Positions 8,508 to 16,446 of a stretch of 64,000 nt of DNA are shown here, piece by piece; the first letter of the stretch is position 1; each line of letters begins with the position of its first letter. A program made the position numbers and the translations under genes. The stretch covers positions 124,001 to 188,000 of the forward strand of contig CAVYRN010000009.1 in NCBI GenBank assembly GCA_963771015.1, written 5' to 3'. The DNA comes from CAVSJJ01 sp963771015. Lineage in GTDB: Bacteria; Actinomycetota; Actinomycetes; Actinomycetales; Dermatophilaceae. Below the pieces are notes generated by a model. That model searched no databases and had not been told where the DNA came from. It saw nothing but the letters and a program-made list of their open reading frames with translations.

Positions 8508-8882
8508 ATGGCTATCACCATCAAGCGCGCCAAGGGCAAGGGGGCCGCACGCGGCCGCCGGCACAACCGCGTGCGCAAGTTCGTCTCCGGCACGGCGGCC
8601 CGGCCTCGCCTCGTCGTCTCCCGCTCGAGTCGGCACGTCTTCGTCCAGGTCGTCGACGACACCGCCGGCAGGACCGTCGCGTCGGCGTCGACCATGGAGC
8701 CCGACGTCCGGGCCTTCGACGGGGACAAGACCGCCAAGGCCAAGCGGGTCGGCGAGCTCGTGGCCGAGCGCGCCAAGGCCGCCGGCGTCGAGGCCGTCGT
8801 GTTCGACCGGGGCGGCAACAAGTACCACGGACGGGTGGCCGCCATCGCTGACGGCGCCCGCGAGGGTGGGCTGGCCCTGTGA
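8508..8882 (+). CDS. rplR: 50S ribosomal protein L18
   Basis: L18 binds 5S rRNA together with L5 and L25-type proteins. The 124-residue product has an arginine/lysine-rich start (RAKGKGAARGRRHNRVRK), the conserved PRLVVSRSSRHVFVQVVDD block and the C-terminal FDRGGNKYHGRVAAIADGAR. Length is normal. Confidence 0.96.
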   Translation: MAITIKRAKGKGAARGRRHNRVRKFVSGTAARPRLVVSRSSRHVFVQVVDDTAGRTVASASTMEPDVRAFDGDKTAKAKRVGELVAERAKAAGVEAVVFDRGGNKYHGRVAAIADGAREGGLAL

Positions 8883-8931
8883 CCCCCACGATCCGAGTCG
8901 TTCACTGTGTTTGCGAAATGAGGAACATCTG

Positions 8932-9564
8932 ATGCCAGGACCCCAGCGTCGAGGCACCGGGACCACCGACCGTCCCGAACGGGGCGAGCGTCGCGGCGAC
9001 CGCCGGGACGACCGCCGCGGCGGCCGTGACGGTCGGGAAGCCGAGAAGAACGCCTACCTCGAGCGCGTCGTGACCATCAACCGGGTCGCCAAGGTCGTCA
9101 AGGGCGGTCGGCGGTTCAGCTTCACGGCGCTCGTCGTCGTCGGCGACGGTGACGGCACCGTGGGCGTGGGCTACGGCAAGGCCAAGGAGGTGCCGTCCGC
9201 GATCGCCAAGGGTGTCGAGGAGGCCAAGAAGCAGTTCTTCAAGGTCCCGCGCATCCAGGGCACGATCCCGCACCCCGTCCAGGGTGAGGCCGCGGCCGGC
9301 GTCGTCATGCTTCGCCCCGCGTCTCCTGGTACCGGCGTCATCGCCGGTGGCCCGGTCCGCGCGGTTCTCGAGTGCGCGGGCATCCACGACGTGCTGTCCA
9401 AGAGCCTCGGCTCCGACAACGCCATCAACATCGTCCACGCGACCGTGGAGGCCCTGAAGTCGCTGGAGCGTCCGGAGGCCGTTGCCGCGCGCCGGGGACT
9501 GCCCGTGGACCAGGTCGCACCGGCCGCCATGCTGCGCGCCCAGGCCGCCGGGACCGGTGCGTGA
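8932..9564 (+). CDS. rpsE: 30S ribosomal protein S5
   Basis: S5 acts in decoding fidelity and mRNA unwinding. Residues 1-40 are an arginine/aspartate/glycine-rich extension; the S5 core begins at EKNAYLERVVTINRVAKVVK, followed by GYGKAKEVPSAIAKGVEEAK and the C-terminal fold to about residue 200. The 210-residue length is usual for actinobacteria. The stop overlaps the rpmD start (TGATG). Confidence 0.96.
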   Translation: MPGPQRRGTGTTDRPERGERRGDRRDDRRGGRDGREAEKNAYLERVVTINRVAKVVKGGRRFSFTALVVVGDGDGTVGVGYGKAKEVPSAIAKGVEEAKKQFFKVPRIQGTIPHPVQGEAAAGVVMLRPASPGTGVIAGGPVRAVLECAGIHDVLSKSLGSDNAINIVHATVEALKSLERPEAVAARRGLPVDQVAPAAMLRAQAAGTGA

Positions 9565-9746
9565 TGGGGCGGCTCAAGGTGACCCAGACCCGGTCCGGGA
9601 TCGGGGGGCTGCGCGAGCATCGCGAGACGCTGCGCTCCCTCGGTCTGAAGCGGATCGGCGACATCGTCGTCAAGGAGGACCGTCCCGAGATGCGCGGGAT
9701 GGTCAAGGCGGTGGCCCATCTGGTCGCCGTCGAGGAGGTGGAGTGA
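9564..9746 (+). CDS. rpmD: 50S ribosomal protein L30
   Basis: Small 60-residue protein, MGRLKVTQTRSGIGGLREHR to VKAVAHLVAVEEVE, the full length for bacterial L30. The ATG overlaps the rpsE TGA by one base. An upstream in-frame extension lies inside rpsE and is not used. rplO starts three bases later. Confidence 0.95.
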   Translation: MGRLKVTQTRSGIGGLREHRETLRSLGLKRIGDIVVKEDRPEMRGMVKAVAHLVAVEEVE

Positions 9747-9748
9747 TC

Positions 9749-10240
9749 ATGGCCGACACCAAGGCCAGCAAGGCTGCCGCTGAGGAGACCGCAACGGGTT
9801 CCGCCCTCAAGGTCCACCACCTGCGCCCGGCGCCCGGGGCCAGGACCCCGAAGACCCGGGTCGGTCGTGGCCAGGGGTCCAAGGGCAAGACCGCCGGTCG
9901 TGGGACCAAGGGCACCAAGGCCCGGTACCAGGTTCCGGCGGGCTTCCAGGGCGGCACGACGCCGCTCCACATGCGCTTCCCCAAGCTGCGTGGCTTCAAG
10001 AACCCGTTCAAGACCGAGTACCAGGTCGTCAACCTCGACAAGCTGGGGAGCCTGTTCCCCCAGGGTGGCGACGTGACGGTCGATGATCTCGTGGCCAAGG
10101 GCGCGGTCCGCGACGGTAACCCCGTCAAGGTCCTCGGCACCGGCGAGATCTCGGTCGTGGTCAACGTCACCGCGGACGCCTTCTCGGCGAGCGCCAAGGC
10201 AAAGATCGAGGCGGCGGGCGGCTCGGCGACGACCGCCTGA
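9749..10240 (+). CDS. rplO: 50S ribosomal protein L15
   Basis: L15 is a late-assembly protein of the large subunit. The 163-residue product has about 20 variable leading residues, then LKVHHLRPAPGARTPKTRVG, the glycine-rich rRNA-binding segment GRGQGSKGKTAGRGTKG and FEGGTTPLH-like GFQGGTTPLHMRFPKLRGF. It is the last ribosomal gene before secY. Confidence 0.96.
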   Translation: MADTKASKAAAEETATGSALKVHHLRPAPGARTPKTRVGRGQGSKGKTAGRGTKGTKARYQVPAGFQGGTTPLHMRFPKLRGFKNPFKTEYQVVNLDKLGSLFPQGGDVTVDDLVAKGAVRDGNPVKVLGTGEISVVVNVTADAFSASAKAKIEAAGGSATTA

Positions 10241-10255
10241 CCCACTGACATGGCC

Positions 10256-10320
10256 GTATGCCGCAGGGCCGGCGACCAGGCCCCCGCCGGGGAGCCCAGG
10301 GAGCCCGCCCTGCGGCATAC
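10256..10320 (+). terminator. Hairpin between rplO and secY
   Basis: Arms GTATGCCGCAGGGC (10256-10269) and GCCCTGCGGCATAC (10307-10320) are perfect 14-base complements with a 37-base loop. No T-run follows. It may terminate or attenuate transcription into secY, or be another inverted copy of the GTATGCC motif, whose heptamer forms the base of the stem. Confidence 0.5.
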
Positions 10321-10440
10321 TGCGTTCTCACCGCGAGTCATCCCGGTCACGCACCGGATGACGACCCCGGCGGTCCCGCCGGGTATCTTGTGACCGACTG
10401 ATGACAAGCGGCTCCTGGCCGCATACCTGGAGGACCCCCG

Positions 10441-11754
10441 TTGCTCACCGCATTCGGCCGCGCGTTCAAGACGCCTGACCTGCGCACGAAGCTGCTCTTC
10501 ACGCTCGGGGTCATTGCGCTGTTCCGGCTCGGTAGCCATGTCCCCACCCCGGGGATCGACTACTCCAAGGTCCAGCAGTGTCTCGCCGGCGCCGACACGA
10601 CGGGTGGCTTCCTCGGACTGGTCAACCTCTTCAGCGGTGGCGCGCTCCTCCAGCTGTCGGTGTTCGCGCTCGGCATCATGCCGTACATCACCGCGAGCAT
10701 CATCGTCCAGCTGCTCACCGTCGTCATCCCCCGGTTCGAGACGCTGAAGAAGGAGGGGCAGGCGGGTCAGACGAAGATGACCCAGTACACCCGCTACCTC
10801 ACCATCGGCCTGGCCATCCTCCAGTCCTCGACGCTCATCACCTTCGCCCAGAACCCGGTTCAGCTGTTCGGCAACCCGTCGTGCACGAACATCCTCGTCG
10901 ACAACTCCATGGTGACGATCCTCATGATGGTGCTGACGATGACGGCCGGAACCGGGCTGATCATGTGGCTGGGTGAGCTCATCACCGACCGGGGCATCGG
11001 CAACGGCATGTCACTGCTCATCTTCACGTCGATCGCCGCGCGCTTCCCGAGCTCGCTGTGGCAGATCCAGACCCAGTCCGGCTGGGGCATCTTCCTCGGC
11101 GTCATCCTCATGGGGTTCTTCGTCATCGCCCTTGTCGTGTTCGTCGAGCAGAGCCAGCGACGCATCCCGGTCCAGTACGCGAAACGGATGGTCGGGCGCA
11201 AGGTCTACGGCGGCACCTCGACGTACATCCCGCTCAAGGTCAACATGGCCGGCGTCATCCCCGTCATCTTCGCCAGCTCGCTGCTCGCCCTGCCCGGGCT
11301 GCTCGCCCAGTTCAACACCCGGGCGGACGGCACGGCCCCCGGCTGGGTCACCTGGATCCAGATCAACCTCGTCCGCGGCGACAAGCCGATGTACATGCTG
11401 TTCTACACCGCGCTCATCCTCTTCTTCACGTTCTTCTACGTGTCGATCACGTTCAACCCCACCGAGGTCGCCGACGACATGAAGAAGTACGGCGGCTTCA
11501 TCCCAGGTATCCGCGCCGGGCGACCCACGGCCGAGTACCTCGCGTACGTCCTCAACAGGATCACCGTTCCCGGCGCGATCTACCTCGCCATCATCTCGCT
11601 CATCCCACTCATCGCGCTGGTTCTGGTCAACGCGAACCAGAACTTCCCGTTCGGTGGCACCTCGATCCTCATCGTCGTCGGGGTCGGTCTCGAGACGGTC
11701 AAACAGATCGAGGCCCAGCTCCAGCAGCGACACTATGAAGGGTTCCTGCGGTAA
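10441..11754 (+). CDS. secY: Preprotein translocase subunit SecY
   Basis: SecY is the channel subunit of the Sec translocon in the cytoplasmic membrane. The 437-residue protein begins at a TTG (10441), a few bases after GGAGGACC, giving MLTAFGRAFKTPDLRTKLLF. Ten hydrophobic segments are evident, with the conserved cytoplasmic loop residues around RRIPVQYAKRMVG and the C-terminal MVGVGLETVKQIEAQL-like end (VVGVGLETVKQIEAQLQQ). It leads directly into adk, the standard actinobacterial order. Confidence 0.97.
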   Translation: MLTAFGRAFKTPDLRTKLLFTLGVIALFRLGSHVPTPGIDYSKVQQCLAGADTTGGFLGLVNLFSGGALLQLSVFALGIMPYITASIIVQLLTVVIPRFETLKKEGQAGQTKMTQYTRYLTIGLAILQSSTLITFAQNPVQLFGNPSCTNILVDNSMVTILMMVLTMTAGTGLIMWLGELITDRGIGNGMSLLIFTSIAARFPSSLWQIQTQSGWGIFLGVILMGFFVIALVVFVEQSQRRIPVQYAKRMVGRKVYGGTSTYIPLKVNMAGVIPVIFASSLLALPGLLAQFNTRADGTAPGWVTWIQINLVRGDKPMYMLFYTALILFFTFFYVSITFNPTEVADDMKKYGGFIPGIRAGRPTAEYLAYVLNRITVPGAIYLAIISLIPLIALVLVNANQNFPFGGTSILIVVGVGLETVKQIEAQLQQRHYEGFLR

Positions 11755-11774
11755 AGGAAGGGTTCCTCACCTTG

Positions 11775-12335
11775 ATGCGCCTCATCATCCTCGGCCCCCC
11801 GGGCGCCGGTAAGGGCACGCAGTCCGGACGCATCGCTGCGCACTACGGCATCCCCGCCATCTCGACCGGGGACATCTTCAGGGCCAACATCACCGCGGGC
11901 TCCGACCTCGGCCGTCAGGTCGAGGACATCATCGCGGCGGGCGGCTATGTCACCGACGACATCACGAACGCCATCGTCGACAGGCGGCTGAGCGAGGCCG
12001 ACTGCCGACCCGGGTTCCTCCTCGACGGCTACCCCCGCACGCTCGCCCAGGTCGAGGCCCTCGACGCGATGCTCGCCGCCCACGACGGTGAGCTCGACAA
12101 GGTGCTCGAGCTCACCGTGGACGACGAGGCCGTCGTCCAGCGGCTGCTCGGGCGGGCCCAGGTCGAGGGACGCTCGGACGATACCGAGGAGGTCATCCGG
12201 GAGCGGATGGCCATCTACCACCGTGAGACCGCCCCGCTGTCCAGGACGTATGCCGAGCGCGGCCTGCTCGTCGAGGTCGACGGCCTCGGCGAGGTCGACG
12301 ACGTCACGAACCGGATCGTCGCCGCCCTCGGCTGA
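11775..12335 (+). CDS. adk: Adenylate kinase (short form)
   Basis: Interconverts ATP plus AMP with two ADP. The 186-residue protein carries the P-loop GPPGAGKGT at residues 7-15, the AMP-site STGDIFRANI and DGYPRT. The LID region is short with no zinc-binding cysteines, as is usual in high-GC Gram-positives. A TTG at 11772 would add one residue; the ATG at 11775 is preferred. The gene lies 20 bases after secY. map normally follows but is displaced here by a palindrome-flanked gene. Confidence 0.96.
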   Translation: MRLIILGPPGAGKGTQSGRIAAHYGIPAISTGDIFRANITAGSDLGRQVEDIIAAGGYVTDDITNAIVDRRLSEADCRPGFLLDGYPRTLAQVEALDAMLAAHDGELDKVLELTVDDEAVVQRLLGRAQVEGRSDDTEEVIRERMAIYHRETAPLSRTYAERGLLVEVDGLGEVDDVTNRIVAALG

Positions 12336-12354
12336 CCGTCGTCCTGGTCCCCCG

Positions 12355-12416
12355 GTCGAGTGGCCACGAATCGCCGTCTGGAGCGGGCGGCATACGGCGA
12401 TTCCTGGCCACTCGAC
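12355..12416 (-). repeat. Long palindrome, family A, copy 1
   Basis: Arms at 12355-12376 and 12395-12416 pair over 21 of 22 bases with an 18-base loop. The arm core is GAGTGGCCACGAATCGCCG. Read on the minus strand the loop ends in CAGACGG before the right arm, the same order seen on the plus strand in copy 2 at 13427-13482, so the two copies are in opposite orientation. They flank one gene. It may act as the adk terminator. Confidence 0.75.
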
Positions 12417-12480
12417 GACGGTTGCGTCGTCCTGTGGATGACTCGTCGCCGGCGGGAGGGGAGTCGGTCACCCTGGGTGG

Positions 12481-13410
12481 GTGAGACCGGCCCCGCTGCC
12501 ACGACCCCTCCTGTCGCGCGCGTTCACCGCGGCAGACGCGCTTCGGCTCGGGGTGCCCCCACAGCGGCTGCGCCGGACCGACCTGCTCCACCCGACTCAC
12601 GGGGTGCACTCGACCGCGGCCCCCTCCGCCCTGCACGAGTGGGCGGCCATGGTCCAGCTCGCGCTGCCCGAGGATGCCCTCTTCTCGCATGTGACCGCCG
12701 CCCGGCTCTGGGGTCTGCCGCTCCCCAGCGGGATGCCGGCCCCGGAGGGTCTCGACGTCATGAGTGAGACCTGGCGGAACCGTGTCCGGCGGCGCGACGT
12801 GATCGGTCACCGTGGGGCAGAGCTGCGGGTCGCTGCCCTGACCGGTGGGCTTCGGGTCGTCGACCTCGCCGACACCTGGTGCGATCTCGGTGAGGTCCTC
12901 GCCCGTGGCCTCGACGCCGAGGATCTGGTCGTCGTCGGCGACGAGGTGGTCCGTCGCCTCGGCCAGGGGACCGGCACCGACATGCTGACCGCGGCCCTGC
13001 ATCGACGGGTGCGTCCCCGTGGCAAGAGGCTTCTCACCGAGGCGCTGGCTCTGGTCAGGCCTGGATCTCGCTCGCCCATGGAGAGTCGAACGCGGGTCAT
13101 GTTCGCCCGAGCGGGGCTCCCCGAGCCCGAGCTCAACGGCGACATCTTTGACGCGGCGGGAGAGTGGCTGCTGACCGGCGACCTCGTCTGGCGGGCACGG
13201 CGCGTGATCGGTGAGTACCAGGGACAGGACCACGCCTCCCGTAGGCGACGAAGCGCCGACGCCGCGCGGCGCGAGCTCGCGATCGACGAGGGCTGGCGGA
13301 TGATCGAGGTGTTCGCGGAAGACGTCTTCGTGCCGGCTCGGCGCGGCGTGACGCTGCGGCGGTTCGCGCAGGCCCTGGGGCTGGAGGTCAACCGGTCGTT
13401 GGTCGCGTGA
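12481..13410 (+). CDS. DUF559/AbiEi-antitoxin-like protein
   Basis: A 309-residue protein of a type widespread in actinobacteria. Residues 1-100 (RAFTAADALRLGVPPQRLRR; HEWAAMVQLALPEDALFSHV) resemble the N-terminal domain annotated as AbiEi-type antitoxin. Residues 205-295 (DLVWRARRVIGEYQGQDHAS, then ELAIDEGWRMIEVFAEDVF) resemble the DUF559/Vsr-like restriction-endonuclease fold. GTG start at 12481. Function is unknown and no AbiEii toxin partner lies next to it. It is inserted between adk and map and bounded by two inverted copies of a long palindrome, which suggests an acquired unit. Confidence 0.75.
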   Translation: MRPAPLPRPLLSRAFTAADALRLGVPPQRLRRTDLLHPTHGVHSTAAPSALHEWAAMVQLALPEDALFSHVTAARLWGLPLPSGMPAPEGLDVMSETWRNRVRRRDVIGHRGAELRVAALTGGLRVVDLADTWCDLGEVLARGLDAEDLVVVGDEVVRRLGQGTGTDMLTAALHRRVRPRGKRLLTEALALVRPGSRSPMESRTRVMFARAGLPEPELNGDIFDAAGEWLLTGDLVWRARRVIGEYQGQDHASRRRRSADAARRELAIDEGWRMIEVFAEDVFVPARRGVTLRRFAQALGLEVNRSLVA

Positions 13411-13426
13411 GTCGCGTTGCCTGACT

Positions 13427-13482
13427 GAGTGGCCACGAATCGCCGTATGCCGTCGGCTTCAGACGGCGATTCGTGGCCACTC
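13427..13482 (+). repeat. Long palindrome, family A, copy 2
   Basis: Arms GAGTGGCCACGAATCGCCGT (13427-13446) and its perfect complement (13463-13482) enclose a 16-base loop containing GTCGGCTTCAG. It lies between the DUF559-like gene and map. Same sequence family as copy 1 at 12355-12416 but in the opposite orientation. In-frame translations through it are artefacts that falsely lengthen map at its N-terminus. Confidence 0.8.
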
Positions 13483-13534
13483 GAATCGGGGGGCGGTCTG
13501 GTGCCCGCCGCTCCCCGGCGTTGGGGCGACGAGA

Positions 13535-13540
13535 TAGGGT
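13535..13540 (+). promoter_or_regulatory. -10 element for leaderless map transcript
   Basis: TAGGGT lies 8 bases before the map ATG at 13549 and no ribosome-binding site is present. A transcript would begin at or within a base or two of the ATG, a common actinobacterial arrangement. No clear -35 element is visible. Confidence 0.4.
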
Positions 13541-13548
13541 GCCGCGTC

Positions 13549-14397
13549 ATGGGGCTGTTCGGACGGGACCGCATCGAAGCCAAGACACCCGACCAGATCG
13601 TGGCGATGCGTGCCGCGGGTCTGGTCGTCGCGGAGACGCTCGACGACCTGCGCCAGCACGTCCGCGACGGCGTCACCACCGGCGAGCTCGACCAGATCGC
13701 CGAGTCCGCCATCCGGTGGGCCGGGGCCGTCCCGAGCTTCCAGCTGGTCCCGGGCTACCACCACACCCTGTGCACGAGCGTCAACGACGAGATCGTCCAC
13801 GGCATCCCGGGGGACCGGGTGCTCCACGACGGTGACCTGCTCTCCATCGACTGCGGCGCAGTCCTCGACGGGTGGCACGGTGACGCGGCGATCTCCCTCG
13901 TCGTCGGGGGCCCCGAGGCGGCCCGGCCCGAGGACCTCGACCTCCTTGCGGACACCGAGGACTCGCTGTGGGCCGGCATCGCCGCCCTACAGGTCGGTGG
14001 CTCCCTGTATGCCGTGGGCGCAGCCGTCCAGGACAGCCTCGTCGCCGCCGGCGAGCGGCGCGGCCACGGCTACGGCATCGTCGAGGACTACGTCGGCCAC
14101 GGCATCGGCACCGAGATGCACATGGACCCCCAGGTGCCGAACTACCGGGTCTCCGGCAAGGGGCCGCGGATCGTCGACGGGACGACGCTCGCGATCGAAC
14201 CGATGGTGACGCTGGGCGAGCAGGACAACAGGGTGCTCGACGACGAGTGGACCGTCGTCACCCTCGACGGCACGCGGGCTGCCCACTGGGAACACACCGT
14301 CGCGGTCACCTCGGCCGGGTTGTGGGTGCTCACCGCCCTCGACGGGGGGTCGGAGCGGCTCTCCGCCGCGGGCGCGGCATACGGCCCGCTCTCCTGA
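13549..14397 (+). CDS. map: Type I methionine aminopeptidase
   Basis: Removes the initiator methionine from nascent proteins using two divalent metals. The 282-residue protein has the expected pita-bread enzyme blocks: VNDEIVHGIPG, LLSIDCGAVLDGWHGDAAIS (metal aspartates), VGHGIGTEMHMDP (metal histidine), LAIEPMV and WEHTVAVT (metal glutamates). The ATG at 13549 is chosen because upstream sequence in frame comes from a palindromic repeat. It usually sits next to infA; here a methylmalonyl-CoA mutase cassette separates them. Confidence 0.95.
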   Translation: MGLFGRDRIEAKTPDQIVAMRAAGLVVAETLDDLRQHVRDGVTTGELDQIAESAIRWAGAVPSFQLVPGYHHTLCTSVNDEIVHGIPGDRVLHDGDLLSIDCGAVLDGWHGDAAISLVVGGPEAARPEDLDLLADTEDSLWAGIAALQVGGSLYAVGAAVQDSLVAAGERRGHGYGIVEDYVGHGIGTEMHMDPQVPNYRVSGKGPRIVDGTTLAIEPMVTLGEQDNRVLDDEWTVVTLDGTRAAHWEHTVAVTSAGLWVLTALDGGSERLSAAGAAYGPLS

Positions 14398-14565
14398 CCC
14401 CTGAGGGGCGGACGGCCCCGGGCGTTCCGGCCGGCGCAGATGTGGGTGATCTCTCGGCTCGCCCGGTTCGCTCAGGCTGAGGCCCCTCGGAGCGTCCATT
14501 AGGGTGGAATGGGTCGCCCCGGCGGGCGTCGGCGGCGGGCCCGCAGACCGCCACAAGGAGCAGGG

Positions 14566-16446
14566 ATGACCGAGTCACCGCACGGCCCGCTGGCTCTCGC
14601 CGACGGGTTTCCCCCGAAGACCCACGACGACTGGGCCGAGCTGGCCAGGACCGTCGTCAACAAGTCCCGTCCCGAGGGCCGGAAGCTGACCGCGGAGCAG
14701 GCCGAGGACGCGCTGCGCACCCACCTGCCCGGAGACCTCACGGTCGACCCGCTCTACTCGCGCCCGGCGCAGCCGCAGGCCCTCGGGTACCCCGGCGCCA
14801 TGCCGTTCACCCGGGGTCGCGGAGCCCGCGATCCCGGCCAGCCCTGGGATGTCCGCGCCCTTCACGAGCACCCCGACGTTCCGACGACGGTGGCCGCCAT
14901 CGCCGACGACCTCCAGCACGGGGTGACCTCCCTGTGGCTGCGGGTCGGTGCCGACGGTATCGCGGCCGCCGATGTGCCGGCGGTCCTCGCCGATGTCCCG
15001 CTGGGCCGAGTGCCGGTCACCGTGTCGTCGGCCGATGACCAGGCTGCGGCCGCCGACGCTCTCGGCGCGCTGTTGGCCCCCGTCGACGGTCCGGCCGCTG
15101 GGAACCTCGGCCACGACCCCATCGGCTATGCCGCGCGGCGCGGCGGAACGCCCGACACCGGCCCCCTCGTGGCGGCCGTGCGGACCTGCCTGACCTCTCT
15201 CCCCCCTGTGCGGGCGGTCACCGTCGACTCGACCGTCTACCACGACGCCGGGGCCAGCGCCGTCGACGAGATTGCGCTCGCCGTGGCGACCGGCGTCGCC
15301 TACCTGCGGGCCCTCGAGGCCGCCGGGACCGCGCCCGCCGCCGCGGTGGGGCAGATCGACTTCCGGATGGCCGCCAGCGCCGACCAGTTCCTCACCATCG
15401 CCTCGGTGCGGGCCATCCGGCGACTGTGGGCCCGGGTCGCCGAGGCAAGCGGTGTCCCCGAGGCGGACCGGGGCGCCCGCGTCCACGCCGTGACGTCGTG
15501 GCGGATGCTCACCCGTGACGACCCCTGGAGCAACGTCCTGCGCGAGACCCTCGCATGCTTCGGCGCCGCCGCCGGTGGGGCCGACGCGATCACCGTCCTG
15601 CCCTACGACACCGTCGCCGGACTGCCGGATCGCTTCTCGCGCCGTCTGGCGCGCAACACCTCCATCGTCCTGGCCCGGGAGTCGCACGCCGGTGCCGTCG
15701 TCGACCCGGCGGGAGGCTCCTGGTACGTCGAGTCGCTCACGCACGACCTCGCCCACCGGGCGTGGGTCGCCTTCCAGGAGCTCGAGCGGGCCGGTGGCGT
15801 CGCCACGGCGCTCAACGCGGGCACCGTCGCCGACCTCATCGCCGAGACCAGCGCCGAGCGGGGCGAGGCGCTCGCCGAGCGCTCCCAGCCGATCACCGGG
15901 GTCAGCATGTTCCCGCTCGCCGACGAGACCCCGCTCGTCCGGACCACGCGTCCCAACCTGCCGCCGACGCCGGACGGGCTCACCCCGCACCGCGACGCCG
16001 AGGTCTACGAGGCGCTGCGTGACCGAAGCGCGGCATACCTCGTCGACCACGGCCACAAGCCCACGGTCGTCCTCGCCGCGCTGGGCAGCCGGCGCGACTT
16101 CGGCGCCCGAGAGGCCTTCGTGACCAACCTCCTGGCGGCCGGCGGGATCGACGCGCCGACGATCGAGTCGGACGACCCCCGCGACGTCGCCGACGCCGCG
16201 GCGGGGGCGGACACCCCGTGGGTCGTCCTCTGCTCCTCCGCCAAGGGGTATGCCGCGCACGCCGCGGCCATGGTCGCCGGCCTCCGGGCCGCCGGCATCG
16301 GCCAGGTGCTCGTGGCCGGCCGGGCGCGCGAGCTCGGCGACGGTGCCCCACCGACCGACGGGGAGGTGCGGCTCGGCATGGATGTCGCGGCCTTCCTCGA
16401 CGGGGTCCTCGACACCCTCGGCGCACCGAAGGGAGCCAGCCGATGA
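14566..16446 (+). CDS. mutA: Methylmalonyl-CoA mutase small subunit
   Basis: Non-catalytic partner of MutB in the adenosylcobalamin-dependent conversion of methylmalonyl-CoA and succinyl-CoA. The 626-residue protein follows the mutase TIM-barrel (GYPGAMPFTRG near residue 70, ARNTSIVLARESH near 365) and a C-terminal B12-domain-like region that lacks the DxHxxG cobalamin motif, as expected for the small subunit. Start at the ATG six bases after AAGGAG (14555-14560). It overlaps mutB by four bases (ATGA), matching a 1:1 heterodimer. Confidence 0.93.
   Translation: MTESPHGPLALADGFPPKTHDDWAELARTVVNKSRPEGRKLTAEQAEDALRTHLPGDLTVDPLYSRPAQPQALGYPGAMPFTRGRGARDPGQPWDVRALHEHPDVPTTVAAIADDLQHGVTSLWLRVGADGIAAADVPAVLADVPLGRVPVTVSSADDQAAAADALGALLAPVDGPAAGNLGHDPIGYAARRGGTPDTGPLVAAVRTCLTSLPPVRAVTVDSTVYHDAGASAVDEIALAVATGVAYLRALEAAGTAPAAAVGQIDFRMAASADQFLTIASVRAIRRLWARVAEASGVPEADRGARVHAVTSWRMLTRDDPWSNVLRETLACFGAAAGGADAITVLPYDTVAGLPDRFSRRLARNTSIVLARESHAGAVVDPAGGSWYVESLTHDLAHRAWVAFQELERAGGVATALNAGTVADLIAETSAERGEALAERSQPITGVSMFPLADETPLVRTTRPNLPPTPDGLTPHRDAEVYEALRDRSAAYLVDHGHKPTVVLAALGSRRDFGAREAFVTNLLAAGGIDAPTIESDDPRDVADAAAGADTPWVVLCSSAKGYAAHAAAMVAGLRAAGIGQVLVAGRARELGDGAPPTDGEVRLGMDVAAFLDGVLDTLGAPKGASR

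Noticed and set aside
13429..13548. N-terminal extension of map through the palindrome
   Set aside because: The extra 40 residues are a translation of palindrome family A copy 2 and not part of methionine aminopeptidase; ATG 13549 with a -10 just upstream fits better.
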